The notes: a model not told the origin generated them from the letters alone. DNA of 5,682 bases from Fidelibacterota bacterium (GCA_023133185.1 JAGLWX010000042.1:1-5682); one strand, 5' to 3'. Positions 1 through 5,682 are shown, counted from the first letter of the stretch. A program made the numbers and translations.

Positions 1-1
1 T

Positions 2-2179
2 GCAAATATTAGTTTTTTAGGTGGATACCCAGTATCACCCTGTGTAAAAGTAAACAATTATTCAGAAGATGTAACCGATTTAAAATGGCATCATATTGCT
101 GCTATACGTTCGGGAAATACATTTTACACCTATACTGACGGAGTACTATCAAACACCGATGACAGTTGGGAAAACTGGAATGGTACTTTTAACGATTTAT
201 CCCAGAGTCTATATATCGGTTATTGGAATAACTACAATTATTTCCATGGTATTATAGATGAAGTCCGCATCTGGAATGACGCCAGGAGTATAGCTGAAAT
301 CCAGGAAAACATGCACAAGCAAATCTCCAGTTCAGAAGCCAATCTCGTTGCTTATTGGCGTTTTAATGAAAGTTCAGGAACATCTGCTGTTGATGAAACA
401 TCCAATAACCATGATGGAACATTGAATAACATGACAGATGATGATTGGGTTTCTTCCACAGCTCCAATTGGTGGATATGCGCTAGATTTTGATGGGAGCG
501 ATGATTATGTGGACTGCGGAGATCACGATGACTTCAGCTTTGGCAATAGCAGTTCAGATAATCCCTTTACTATTGAAGCCTGGATAAAAATGGATGATGC
601 TACAAATTTTGTTGTTTTATCAAAAGGTGAAGCATGGACAACCTATGAATATTATTTCGGTGAGACTAACTCTGATAAATTTGAGTTAACATTACGTGAT
701 AATTCAGAAGCTGCCACTATTGGGAGAAGCTATAACACAGCATTAACCTCATATGAAGGCAAGTGGATACATTTAAGTTCAACATATGATGGAAGTAAAA
801 GTTCTTCTGGAATAAAAATATACATGAATGGTCAAAGAATAGATGATACAGACGTTAATAATGGTTCTTATACAGCTATGGAAAATCTATCTGGAAGTGT
901 ATATATTGGAAGGTATAAAGCTGATTTAGGAAACGGCCTCATAGATGAAGTTCGTATATGGAATGTAGAGCGTTCACAATCACAAATCCAGGAAAATATG
1001 TTTAAGGAGCTTTCCGGCAGTGAAACCGGATTGGTTGCTTATTACAAATTTAATGAAGGAACAGGAACAACAGTCGATAATTCTGAAGGAACATCCGCTC
1101 TTGACGGTACTTTGACTGGTTTTTCCGGAACATACTGGGTTACCACCATCGCGCCGCTTGCGACCACTTTCACCAGTGATAAAACCGATCTGGTCAGCGT
1201 CTGGTCAGCCGACAACTCAAATGCTTCTTCCATCCTGACCATCACAGATGCCGTCACCGGCAGTGACCGTATCGCTTTCGGGCACGACAACGGCAGTCTC
1301 TCACCCAACACATCCGATAAACCAGATGGCATCGACCGCCGGCTGAATCGCGTCTGGCGTGTTGAAGTCAATGCCGGTCTGACCGGTGATTTCATTTTTG
1401 ACTGTTCCGATCTGGGAATCGGTACGAGCGGTAACTTACGACTGCTGGAAGACCTGGATGGAACGTTCTCTGATGCGACGGCAGTTTCCGGTGATTATAG
1501 CGGTACAGACTTTACTGTTAGTGGACAGACGTTCAAAGACGGATATTACTATACATTAGGATCAACCTCCTCCGATAATTCTTTACCTGTCGGACTCTCC
1601 GATTTCCACGCAATCGCTGGTAACGAACGAATCACTTTAAAATGGATCACCGAAAGCGAGATTGATAATCTCGGCTTCAACATCTACCGCAGTGTTCAAT
1701 CCAATAGTCAATATACAATAATCAATAATCAATTAATCCCCGGTGCTGGAAATTCTTCTTCTAAAAAAGACTATGAGTTCACCGATTTGGATGTAATAAA
1801 TGGTATCACTTACCGGTACAAATTAGAAGATGTGGATTTTGCTGGAAATGGGAAACTACACGGACCCGTATCAGCTATCCCGATGAAAAAGGCTGCTCCT
1901 AAAGAATTCCGCCTGTATCCAAATTATCCCAATCCTTTTAATCCGGTAACAACAATTTCTTATGATTTACCGGAAGAAGGTTATGTGGAACTTACAGTTT
2001 ATAATATCAGAGGTGAAAGAGTCAAAACTCTTCTAAAGGGATTTCAGGAAGTGGGTTCATATCAATTGAGTTGGGATGGTAGAGATCAAAACAGTGAGAT
2101 ATTATCGTCGGGAATATATCTTCTTCAAATCTCGACCGGTAAGTATTTAAAAACAAATAAGATGATTTTTATTCGATAG
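2..2179 (+). CDS. Secreted LamG-domain surface protein with T9SS type A sorting tail (5'-partial)
   Basis: This is the C-terminal 725 residues of a larger protein. The frame is open from base 2 and encodes domain sequence before the first ATG (311), so that ATG is internal and the true start is upstream of the window. Visible residues 1-104 are the second half of a LamG/concanavalin-like jelly roll, ending IIDEVRIWN...QENM. Residues about 114-155 are a linker (LVAYWRFNE). Residues about 157-333 are a complete second LamG-like domain (YALDFDGSDDYV, FTIEAWIKM, IDEVRIWN). A third linker copy (LVAYYKFNE) follows and leads into a different domain at about 386-520 (RVWRVE, DGYYYTLG), which I cannot name. 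Residues 527-625 are a fibronectin-III-like region. Residues about 638-725 are the sorting tail (YPNPFNP, VYNIRGERVKTL, GIYLLQ, KMIFIR end). The family role is T9SS export and surface attachment; carbohydrate or protein binding by LamG is inferred. No catalytic motif is visible. The middle domain is far richer in GC than its surroundings. Confidence 0.93.
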   Translation, partial: ANISFLGGYPVSPCVKVNNYSEDVTDLKWHHIAAIRSGNTFYTYTDGVLSNTDDSWENWNGTFNDLSQSLYIGYWNNYNYFHGIIDEVRIWNDARSIAEIQENMHKQISSSEANLVAYWRFNESSGTSAVDETSNNHDGTLNNMTDDDWVSSTAPIGGYALDFDGSDDYVDCGDHDDFSFGNSSSDNPFTIEAWIKMDDATNFVVLSKGEAWTTYEYYFGETNSDKFELTLRDNSEAATIGRSYNTALTSYEGKWIHLSSTYDGSKSSSGIKIYMNGQRIDDTDVNNGSYTAMENLSGSVYIGRYKADLGNGLIDEVRIWNVERSQSQIQENMFKELSGSETGLVAYYKFNEGTGTTVDNSEGTSALDGTLTGFSGTYWVTTIAPLATTFTSDKTDLVSVWSADNSNASSILTITDAVTGSDRIAFGHDNGSLSPNTSDKPDGIDRRLNRVWRVEVNAGLTGDFIFDCSDLGIGTSGNLRLLEDLDGTFSDATAVSGDYSGTDFTVSGQTFKDGYYYTLGSTSSDNSLPVGLSDFHAIAGNERITLKWITESEIDNLGFNIYRSVQSNSQYTIINNQLIPGAGNSSSKKDYEFTDLDVINGITYRYKLEDVDFAGNGKLHGPVSAIPMKKAAPKEFRLYPNYPNPFNPVTTISYDLPEEGYVELTVYNIRGERVKTLLKGFQEVGSYQLSWDGRDQNSEILSSGIYLLQISTGKYLKTNKMIFIR
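1643..2179 (+). repeat. Shared 3' cassette (linker plus T9SS tail), copy 1
   Basis: This 537-base stretch aligns without gaps to 4917-5453 in the second gene. The encoded 178 residues match at about 148 positions by hand count. Differences are concentrated in the first half. In the last 210 bases (1970-2179) only about 10 differ, and 1995-2052 is identical over 58 bases. Homology ends close to the stop codon: the bases just after it do not match. Confidence 0.9.
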
Positions 2180-2189
2180 GGAGAAACAG

Positions 2190-2274
2190 CTTTGCGAAAG
2201 ATTTTTCATGAGAATTCTATGATAGTTATTAAGCTTTGTACTATTCACTGGGTGAACTTTCGCAAAGATTTAAC
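2190..2274 (+). repeat. Intergenic element A, copy 1 (85 bases with inverted ends)
   Basis: The ends are a perfect 11-base inverted repeat: CTTTGCGAAAG at 2190-2200 and CTTTCGCAAAG at 2257-2267. It begins 11 bases after the stop of the first gene. Inside are ATAGT/ACTAT (2222-2226 with 2240-2244) and a hairpin TTCAC-TGG-GTGAA (2244-2256). The element aligns gaplessly with 5565-5649 at about 72 of 85 bases. The right arm CAAAGATTT (2263-2271) can also pair with AAATCTTTG at 2284-2292. It could be a small non-autonomous mobile repeat or a structured RNA; no target-site duplication is clear. Confidence 0.8.
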
Positions 2275-2318
2275 TCTAATCCAAAATCTTTGTTACATCG
2301 TATAACAATTCTTCATTC

Positions 2319-2390
2319 TTGTTCCGGGGCTTTACTCCGGGACAGACTATCTGTATTGGTTGCAGAGCAAGAGCCCTGCAACCAGAATAA
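2319..2390 (+). repeat. Intergenic element B, copy 1 (double hairpin)
   Basis: It has two adjacent hairpins. Hairpin 1 (2321-2343) has a 9-pair stem, GTTCCGGGG with CTCCGGGAC, including two G-U pairs, and a 5-base loop. Hairpin 2 (2358-2383) pairs GGTTGCAG with CTGCAACC perfectly, then GC/GC beyond a single mismatch, with loop AAGA. The same pair of hairpins occurs at 5478-5536. No T-run follows either hairpin, so simple terminator function is not shown. Confidence 0.8.
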
Positions 2391-2427
2391 AAGCTGAAAC
2401 CAATTTTCAGCGAAGCAAAATTGGTTT
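2389..2427 (+). repeat. Intergenic element C, copy 1 (two competing hairpins)
   Basis: AAACCAATTTT (2397-2407) and AAAATTGGTTT (2417-2427) form a perfect 11-pair stem with a 9-base loop. The same left arm can instead close a smaller hairpin, GCTGAAA with TTTCAGC (2393-2411, 7 pairs, loop CCAAT). The folds exclude each other. The first 18 bases (2389-2406) recur exactly at 5655-5672. Confidence 0.75.
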
Positions 2428-2441
2428 ATTCTCTTTGTACG

Positions 2442-2461
2442 GTTCTGCCACGGCGCAGAGC
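2442..2461 (+). repeat. Intergenic hairpin D
   Basis: GTTCTGC (2442-2448) pairs with GCAGAGC (2455-2461), seven pairs with one G-U, around a 6-base loop. It lies between element C and the possible small ORF. There is no second copy in the window and no T-run after it, so its role is unknown. Confidence 0.45.
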
Positions 2462-2490
2462 ATCGTGACGAGAGGAAAAGAAAACGGTAT

Positions 2491-2658
2491 ATGAAAATAA
2501 TTATAGACTTTTTTGTCAGATGTGTTACATTACTATTAATTATGAATAACTGTTTATCAGAGAGACTTGAGAAGATACTGTTTATAGGGTTTTTGTATCA
2601 AAATGTCATCTGCGGAGTTTTTGTTAATAAAAAAATAAATAGTCGGAAGAAAAGATGA
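2491..2658 (+). CDS. Possible 55-residue small hydrophobic protein overlapping the next start
   Basis: This is a tentative ORF. It starts at an ATG, runs 55 codons without a stop through an AT-rich spacer, and ends in TGA at 2656-2658. The end overlaps the ATG of the next gene as ATGA, an arrangement often linked to translational coupling. The product would have two hydrophobic stretches (residues about 3-18 and 29-45), two Cys near the first and one in the second, and a basic end (KKINSRKKR), like a small membrane peptide. Against it: no good ribosome site is seen (AGAGG at 2471-2475 is 15 bases from the ATG), I recognise no family, and an open run this long can arise by chance in a spacer. 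The following gene has its own purine-rich site, so it does not need coupling. Confidence 0.2.
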   Translation: MKIIIDFFVRCVTLLLIMNNCLSERLEKILFIGFLYQNVICGVFVNKKINSRKKR

Positions 2659-5453
2659 AAAAGTTTAGTTTAGTTCTCGGATTTATGCTGATCATTGGAT
2701 TAGTGACGAACTCACGAAGCTTATTTGCTTTTGCTGATGGTGACGGAACATCAGGAAACCCATATCAAGTAGCAACTGCTGATCACTTAAATGATGTGAG
2801 GAATTACCTTTCTTCATATTTTATTCAAATTGCTGATATCGATTTAGATGTATCACCTTACAATACCGGAAGTGGATGGGAACCCATCGGCAATTCTTCA
2901 ACAAATTTCACCGGCTCATACAATGGACAGGGTCATACAATAGATGGTTTGTTCATTAATAGAGCATCTACATATTATGTCGGTCTGTTTGGATACACTG
3001 CTATTGCCGAAATTGATAGTATAGATGTAACCAATGTGGATATTACCGGTGGTAATTATGTCGGCGGTCTGGTGGGGTATAATAATTCTTTTTCCACCGT
3101 GGGCAACAGTTATGCCACAGGTTCCGTTACTGGTGAATTTTATGTCGGCGGTCTGGTGGGGTATAATTCTTATTCCACCGTGAGCAACAGTTATGCAACC
3201 AGTTCCGTTACTGGAACTGGTATTTTTGTCGGCGGTCTGGTTGGGTATAATGAAGGCGGCACCGTGGGCAAAAGTTATGCCACCGGTTCCGTGACTGGAG
3301 ATGCTCAGGTCGGCGGTCTGGTGGGATTTAATGATGATGGCACCGTAGAAAACTCATTCTGGGATACTGAAACTTCCGGGCAATCTTCCAGTGCCGGAGG
3401 TACCGGCAAAACCACTGCGGAAATGAAGAATGTGGCTACATTCACTGATCTTAGTACAGTTGGATTAGTCAGCCCCTGGGATTTTGTCGGCAATCCTTAT
3501 GATGATACAGGTTATGATAATTACTGGGATGTTGACGGTAGCATAAATGATGGTTATCCATTTTTAAGCTGGCAAGTTGATACCTCTCCAATCGGTGATG
3601 GAACATCCGGCAATCCATACCAGATAGCTACATTGAACAACCTTTATTGGATTCCGCGTAATCCTGGTGAATGGGGTAAATATTACATCCAAACCGCAGA
3701 TATCGATGCCAGTTTTACTTCCACCTGGGATAGCGGTAACGGATTTACTCCCATCGGCAATAGTGATATAAAATTCACCGGCTCATACAATGGACAGGGG
3801 CATACAATAGATGGTTTGTTCATTAATCGAGCATCTACAGATTATGTTGGTCTGTTTGGAAACATTGGATTCGATCCTAGTGCCGAAATTTATAATATAG
3901 GTGTAACCAATGTGGATATTACCGGTAATGATAATGTCGGCGGTCTGGTGGGGTGGAATTTTGCTAATTCCACCATCAGCAATTGTTATGCAACCGGTTC
4001 CGTAACTGGAAATTCTGTTGTCGGCGGTCTGGTGGGGATTAATTATTATATGAATTCCACCATCAGCAATTGTTATGCAACCGTTTCCGTAACTGGAAAT
4101 AGTCATGTCGGCGGTCTGGTGGGAGGTAATTATAATTCTACTGTCAGCAACAGTTATGCAACCGGTTCCGTTACTGGTGGTTCTTCATTCGGCGGTCTGG
4201 TGGGGTGGAATAATTCCACCGTAGAAAACTCATTCTGGGATACGGAAACTTCCGGGCGATCTTCCAGTGCCAGCGGCACCGGCAAAACCACTGCGGAAAT
4301 GAAAACAGAATCCACTTTTACAAGTGCGGGTTGGGATTTTACAAGTCCTGATAACTGGGATAGAGTTGACGGTGAAAACGGTGGATATCCCCATCTGAGT
4401 TGGCAAACTTTTCCACATACTGTTACATTTACCGATGGTAGCGGATTTAGTCCGATTTCCACACAAGGTGAAACCAATCAACCAATTGGTCGGTTTGCGC
4501 TACATGCTGATGCAAGTGGCTCTACATTAGATGGTGTGTGGATTACTTTAAACGGAACTCGTAGCGGTGCCAGCAATTTCAAGCTCTGGTTTAGCAGTGA
4601 TAATTCTTTTGCTTCTGGCAGTGATACCCAGTTGGGCTCTACTGTAGCGACAGATCCTGGTGATAGCAAAAATGTTTGGTTCACTGGCTTGTCAAGCGAT
4701 GTTGGTACAAGTGATGGCTATTATTTTCTTACTTGTGATGTAGCAGCAGATGCTTCAGGCAGTATTCAAGGCGTTATCGTCAACGATGAAGATATGATGC
4801 TCGGTTTTAGCATCTCATCTACCAGTAGTGAATATCTTTCAAGTGGTGATGCATCTCTCCCCGTCGAGCTCTCCTCTTTCACCGCGGAGAACTGGAGTGG
4901 CGGTGTACTGCTGAAATGGATAACAGAAAGCGAGATTGAGAATCTGGGATTTAATATTTACTGCAGCAAAAGTTCTAATGGTCAATTTATAATGATCAAT
5001 AATCAATTGATCCCCGGTGCTGGAAATTCATCCAGCCGGCATGAATATGAATATATAGATAACGGTCTAACCAATGGAATTAAATACTGGTACAAATTGG
5101 AAGATGTGGACTACAGCGGAAATACTGAATTACACGGACCTGTATCAGCTACCCCGATGAAAAAAGCTGCTCCTTCTGAGTTTTGCTTATATCCAAACTA
5201 TCCCAATCCATTTAATCCGGTGACAACTATTTCTTATGATTTACCGGAAGAAGGTCATGTGGAGCTTTCAGTTTATAATATCAGAGGTGAAAGAGTCAAA
5301 ACTCTTCTAAAGGGATTTCAGGAAGTAGGTTCGTATCAATTGAGTTGGGATGGTAGAGATCAAAACAGTGAGATATTATCGTCAGGAATATATCTTCTTC
5401 AAATCTCAACCGGTAATTATTTAAAAACAAATAAGATGGTTTTTATTCGATAA
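2655..5453 (+). CDS. Secreted GLUG-repeat surface protein with T9SS type A sorting tail
   Basis: This is a complete 932-residue protein. The start is supported by a signal peptide (KK, then a hydrophobic core at residues 4-17, with AFA at 25-27 as likely cleavage site) and by GGAAG at 2645-2649, five bases before the ATG. Two tandem modules follow, at residues 28-310 and 314-584. Each opens GDGTSGNPYQ, has a DGLFINRAST...YVGLFG block, then four VGGLVG-type GLUG units, and closes with FWDTETSG, GTGKTTAEM and GGYPHLSWQ-like sequence. Residues about 588-733 form a beta-rich domain (FSPIST, LNGTRSGASNFKLW, CDVAADASGSIQGVIV) seen in FCB surface proteins; I cannot name it. Residues 735-837 are the fibronectin-III-like linker, and about 845-932 the T9SS tail (YPNPFNP to KMVFIR). 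GLUG motifs also occur in IgA-protease and adhesin proteins, but no HExxH zinc site is present here, so a binding or adhesive role is more likely than proteolysis. Expected location: cell surface or released. Confidence 0.95.
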   Translation: MKKFSLVLGFMLIIGLVTNSRSLFAFADGDGTSGNPYQVATADHLNDVRNYLSSYFIQIADIDLDVSPYNTGSGWEPIGNSSTNFTGSYNGQGHTIDGLFINRASTYYVGLFGYTAIAEIDSIDVTNVDITGGNYVGGLVGYNNSFSTVGNSYATGSVTGEFYVGGLVGYNSYSTVSNSYATSSVTGTGIFVGGLVGYNEGGTVGKSYATGSVTGDAQVGGLVGFNDDGTVENSFWDTETSGQSSSAGGTGKTTAEMKNVATFTDLSTVGLVSPWDFVGNPYDDTGYDNYWDVDGSINDGYPFLSWQVDTSPIGDGTSGNPYQIATLNNLYWIPRNPGEWGKYYIQTADIDASFTSTWDSGNGFTPIGNSDIKFTGSYNGQGHTIDGLFINRASTDYVGLFGNIGFDPSAEIYNIGVTNVDITGNDNVGGLVGWNFANSTISNCYATGSVTGNSVVGGLVGINYYMNSTISNCYATVSVTGNSHVGGLVGGNYNSTVSNSYATGSVTGGSSFGGLVGWNNSTVENSFWDTETSGRSSSASGTGKTTAEMKTESTFTSAGWDFTSPDNWDRVDGENGGYPHLSWQTFPHTVTFTDGSGFSPISTQGETNQPIGRFALHADASGSTLDGVWITLNGTRSGASNFKLWFSSDNSFASGSDTQLGSTVATDPGDSKNVWFTGLSSDVGTSDGYYFLTCDVAADASGSIQGVIVNDEDMMLGFSISSTSSEYLSSGDASLPVELSSFTAENWSGGVLLKWITESEIENLGFNIYCSKSSNGQFIMINNQLIPGAGNSSSRHEYEYIDNGLTNGIKYWYKLEDVDYSGNTELHGPVSATPMKKAAPSEFCLYPNYPNPFNPVTTISYDLPEEGHVELSVYNIRGERVKTLLKGFQEVGSYQLSWDGRDQNSEILSSGIYLLQISTGNYLKTNKMVFIR
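3057..3383 (+). repeat. GLUG repeat array 1 (four units)
   Basis: Residues 135-243 carry four units of about 25-29 residues: VGGLVGYN, a variable stretch, then STVxNSYATGSVTG. The fourth unit ends instead in the terminal variant VENSFWDTETSG. At DNA level the core GTCGGCGGTCTGGT recurs with the same codons at 3060, 3144, 3225 and 3309. GLUG units are known to stack as a beta solenoid; the function is inferred to be binding or spacing. Confidence 0.9.
3936..4259 (+). repeat. GLUG repeat array 2 (four units)
   Basis: Residues 428-535 carry four units starting VGGLVGWN, VGGLVGIN, VGGLVGGN and FGGLVGWN. The first two have a Cys (ISNCYAT) where array 1 has Ser (SNSYAT). The last unit closes with the same FWDTETSG variant as array 1. 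The core codons match those of array 1, and spacing varies by one to three codons between units. Confidence 0.9.
4917..5453 (+). repeat. Shared 3' cassette (linker plus T9SS tail), copy 2
   Basis: This is the partner of the cassette at 1643-2179, with the same length and frame. The stretch identical to 1995-2052 lies at 5269-5326. The stop codon differs (TAA here, TAG in copy 1). Confidence 0.9.
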
Positions 5454-5475
5454 GGCAAAATATCTTTTTTTACTC

Positions 5476-5543
5476 TCGTTCCGGGGCTTTGCTCCGGGAC
5501 GAACTATATCGGTTGCAGAGCAAGAGCCCTGCAACCAGAATAA
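5476..5543 (+). repeat. Intergenic element B, copy 2 (double hairpin)
   Basis: Hairpin 1 is at 5478-5500 and hairpin 2 at 5511-5536. Hairpin 2 is identical to copy 1 over all 26 bases. The connector between the hairpins is 10 bases here and 14 in copy 1. A run of seven T (5549-5555) lies 12 bases beyond hairpin 2. This copy starts about 22 bases after the stop of the GLUG gene and comes before element A. Confidence 0.8.
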
Positions 5544-5564
5544 GACGGTTTTTTTCGAGGATAT

Positions 5565-5649
5565 CTTTGCGAAAGTTATTTCCTGAGAATTCTCTGATAG
5601 TTATTGGGTTCTGCACTATTTATTGGGTGAATTTTCACAAAGATTTAAC
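5565..5649 (+). repeat. Intergenic element A, copy 2
   Basis: This is the second copy of the 85-base element at 2190-2274. The left arm is identical (CTTTGCGAAAG). The right arm is TTTTCACAAAG, with two changes that leave one G-U pair and one C-A mismatch in the stem. About nine of the thirteen differences from copy 1 are transitions. The middle contains a perfect 10-base palindrome GAGAATTCTC at 5585-5594. Here A lies after B, the reverse of the first spacer. Confidence 0.8.
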
Positions 5650-5654
5650 CTCGT

Positions 5655-5682
5655 AAAAGCTGAAACCAATTTGATCCGGCGG
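5655..5682 (+). repeat. Intergenic element C, copy 2 (cut by window end)
   Basis: Eighteen bases (5655-5672) match 2389-2406 exactly, then the sequence diverges (GATCCGGCGG) up to the window edge. In copy 1 this point is the loop of the long hairpin, so a differing loop followed by a right arm like AAATTGGTTT just outside the window is expected but not visible. Confidence 0.6.

Larger units (their letters stand above)
2180..2654. other. 475-base spacer rich in inverted repeats
   Basis: This spacer separates the two surface-protein genes. Its left part (2190-2461) is almost filled with elements A, B, C and D. The right part (2462-2654) is AT-rich and without obvious repeats; it contains the tentative small ORF and should hold the promoter of the GLUG gene. 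I could not identify a convincing promoter: TTGTCA (2513-2518) and TATTAA (2534-2539) are only 15 bases apart. No tRNA, rRNA or transposase remnant was seen. Confidence 0.7.
2736..4406 (+). repeat. Tandem duplication of a GLUG-containing module within the gene
   Basis: Two copies lie head to tail: 2736-3584 (283 residues) and 3594-4406 (271 residues). Both follow the same order of blocks. Two 87-base blocks are nearly unchanged: 2907-2993 against 3774-3860 (4 differences by eye) and 3342-3428 against 4218-4304 (5 differences). The parts between are more diverged and differ in length. Silent sites are conserved within the blocks, so the duplication is recent or has been evened out by recombination. 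Confidence 0.9.
5454..5682. other. Spacer after the GLUG gene, repeats in B-A-C order
   Basis: It contains element B (5476-5543), element A (5565-5649) and the start of element C (5655 onward). No coding sequence is recognised. Two T-rich runs (5465-5471 and 5549-5555) are present, but neither directly follows a stem, so the transcription end of the GLUG gene is not fixed. Confidence 0.7.

Noticed and set aside
311..313. ATG at 311 as the start of the first gene
   Set aside because: The frame is open back to base 2 and encodes the second half of a LamG domain with the same IDEVRIWN...QENM ending as the following one, so the ATG is internal.
1042..1395. Minus-strand ORF over the GC-rich domain, and the other minus-strand ORFs at 3305-3493, 3783-4106, 4154-4477, 4230-4481 and 4478-4684
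   Set aside because: All lie wholly inside well-supported + strand genes, have no recognisable domains, and those over the GLUG modules reflect repeat composition.
2190..2267. Element A as a complete insertion sequence or classical MITE
   Set aside because: There is no transposase, and the flanks show no clear target-site duplication at either copy; kept only as a repeat with inverted ends.
2513..2539. Sigma-70-like promoter TTGTCA / TATTAA ahead of the GLUG gene
   Set aside because: The 15-base spacing is short, the -10 box is poor, and AT-rich spacers yield such matches by chance. No Bacteroidota-type TAnnTTTG box was found either.
3057..4259. Regular short repeats suggestive of a CRISPR array
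   Set aside because: The repeats are in frame, encode GLUG units, vary at many positions, and have no spacers of constant size between identical repeats.
2655..5453. IgA-protease-type peptidase, as GLUG motifs occur in such proteins
   Set aside because: No HExxH zinc-binding motif or other catalytic signature is present; only the repeat motif is shared.
5511..5555. Rho-independent terminator from element B hairpin 2 and the seven-T run
   Set aside because: The T-run is 12 bases beyond the stem, and copy 1 of the same hairpin has no T-run, so terminator function is not supported by both copies.

Overview
This window looks like chromosomal DNA from a bacterium of the Fibrobacterota-Chlorobiota-Bacteroidota (FCB) group. 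Both large genes end in a type IX secretion (T9SS type A) sorting domain of the YPNPFNP type, preceded by a fibronectin-III-like linker (LPVxLSxF...WITESEI). That architecture is common in uncultured FCB lineages such as Cloacimonadota, Marinimicrobia, KSB1-type and Calditrichota genomes. The phylum cannot be settled from this window. Most of the sequence is AT-rich, and all recognisable genes are on the + strand.

Layout. (1) Positions 2-2179 hold the 3' part of a large secreted protein gene; its start lies before the window. The visible product has the end of one LamG-like jelly roll, a complete second one, a markedly GC-richer middle domain, the linker and the sorting tail. (2) Positions 2180-2654 hold a 475-base spacer packed with inverted repeats, called here A, B, C and D. 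Its right half may carry a 55-codon small ORF (2491-2658) that overlaps the next start codon as ATGA. (3) Positions 2655-5453 hold a complete 932-residue gene. It has a signal peptide, two tandem modules each with a GLUG-repeat array, a beta-rich domain, and the same linker and sorting tail as the first gene. (4) Positions 5454-5682 hold a second spacer with the same elements in a different order (B-A-C instead of A-B-C); the window cuts C.

How it fits together. Both proteins are probably exported by Sec (signal peptide seen only in the second), moved across the outer membrane by T9SS, and anchored or released at the surface, where LamG and GLUG domains would act as binding or adhesive modules. 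No catalytic motif was seen in either. The two genes share a gapless 537-base 3' end whose last 210 bases are about 95% identical even at silent sites, which points to recent duplication or gene conversion of the tail cassette. The least ordinary part of the window is the non-coding DNA: reusable, shuffled hairpin modules next to surface-protein genes, some with alternative or mutually complementary folds.
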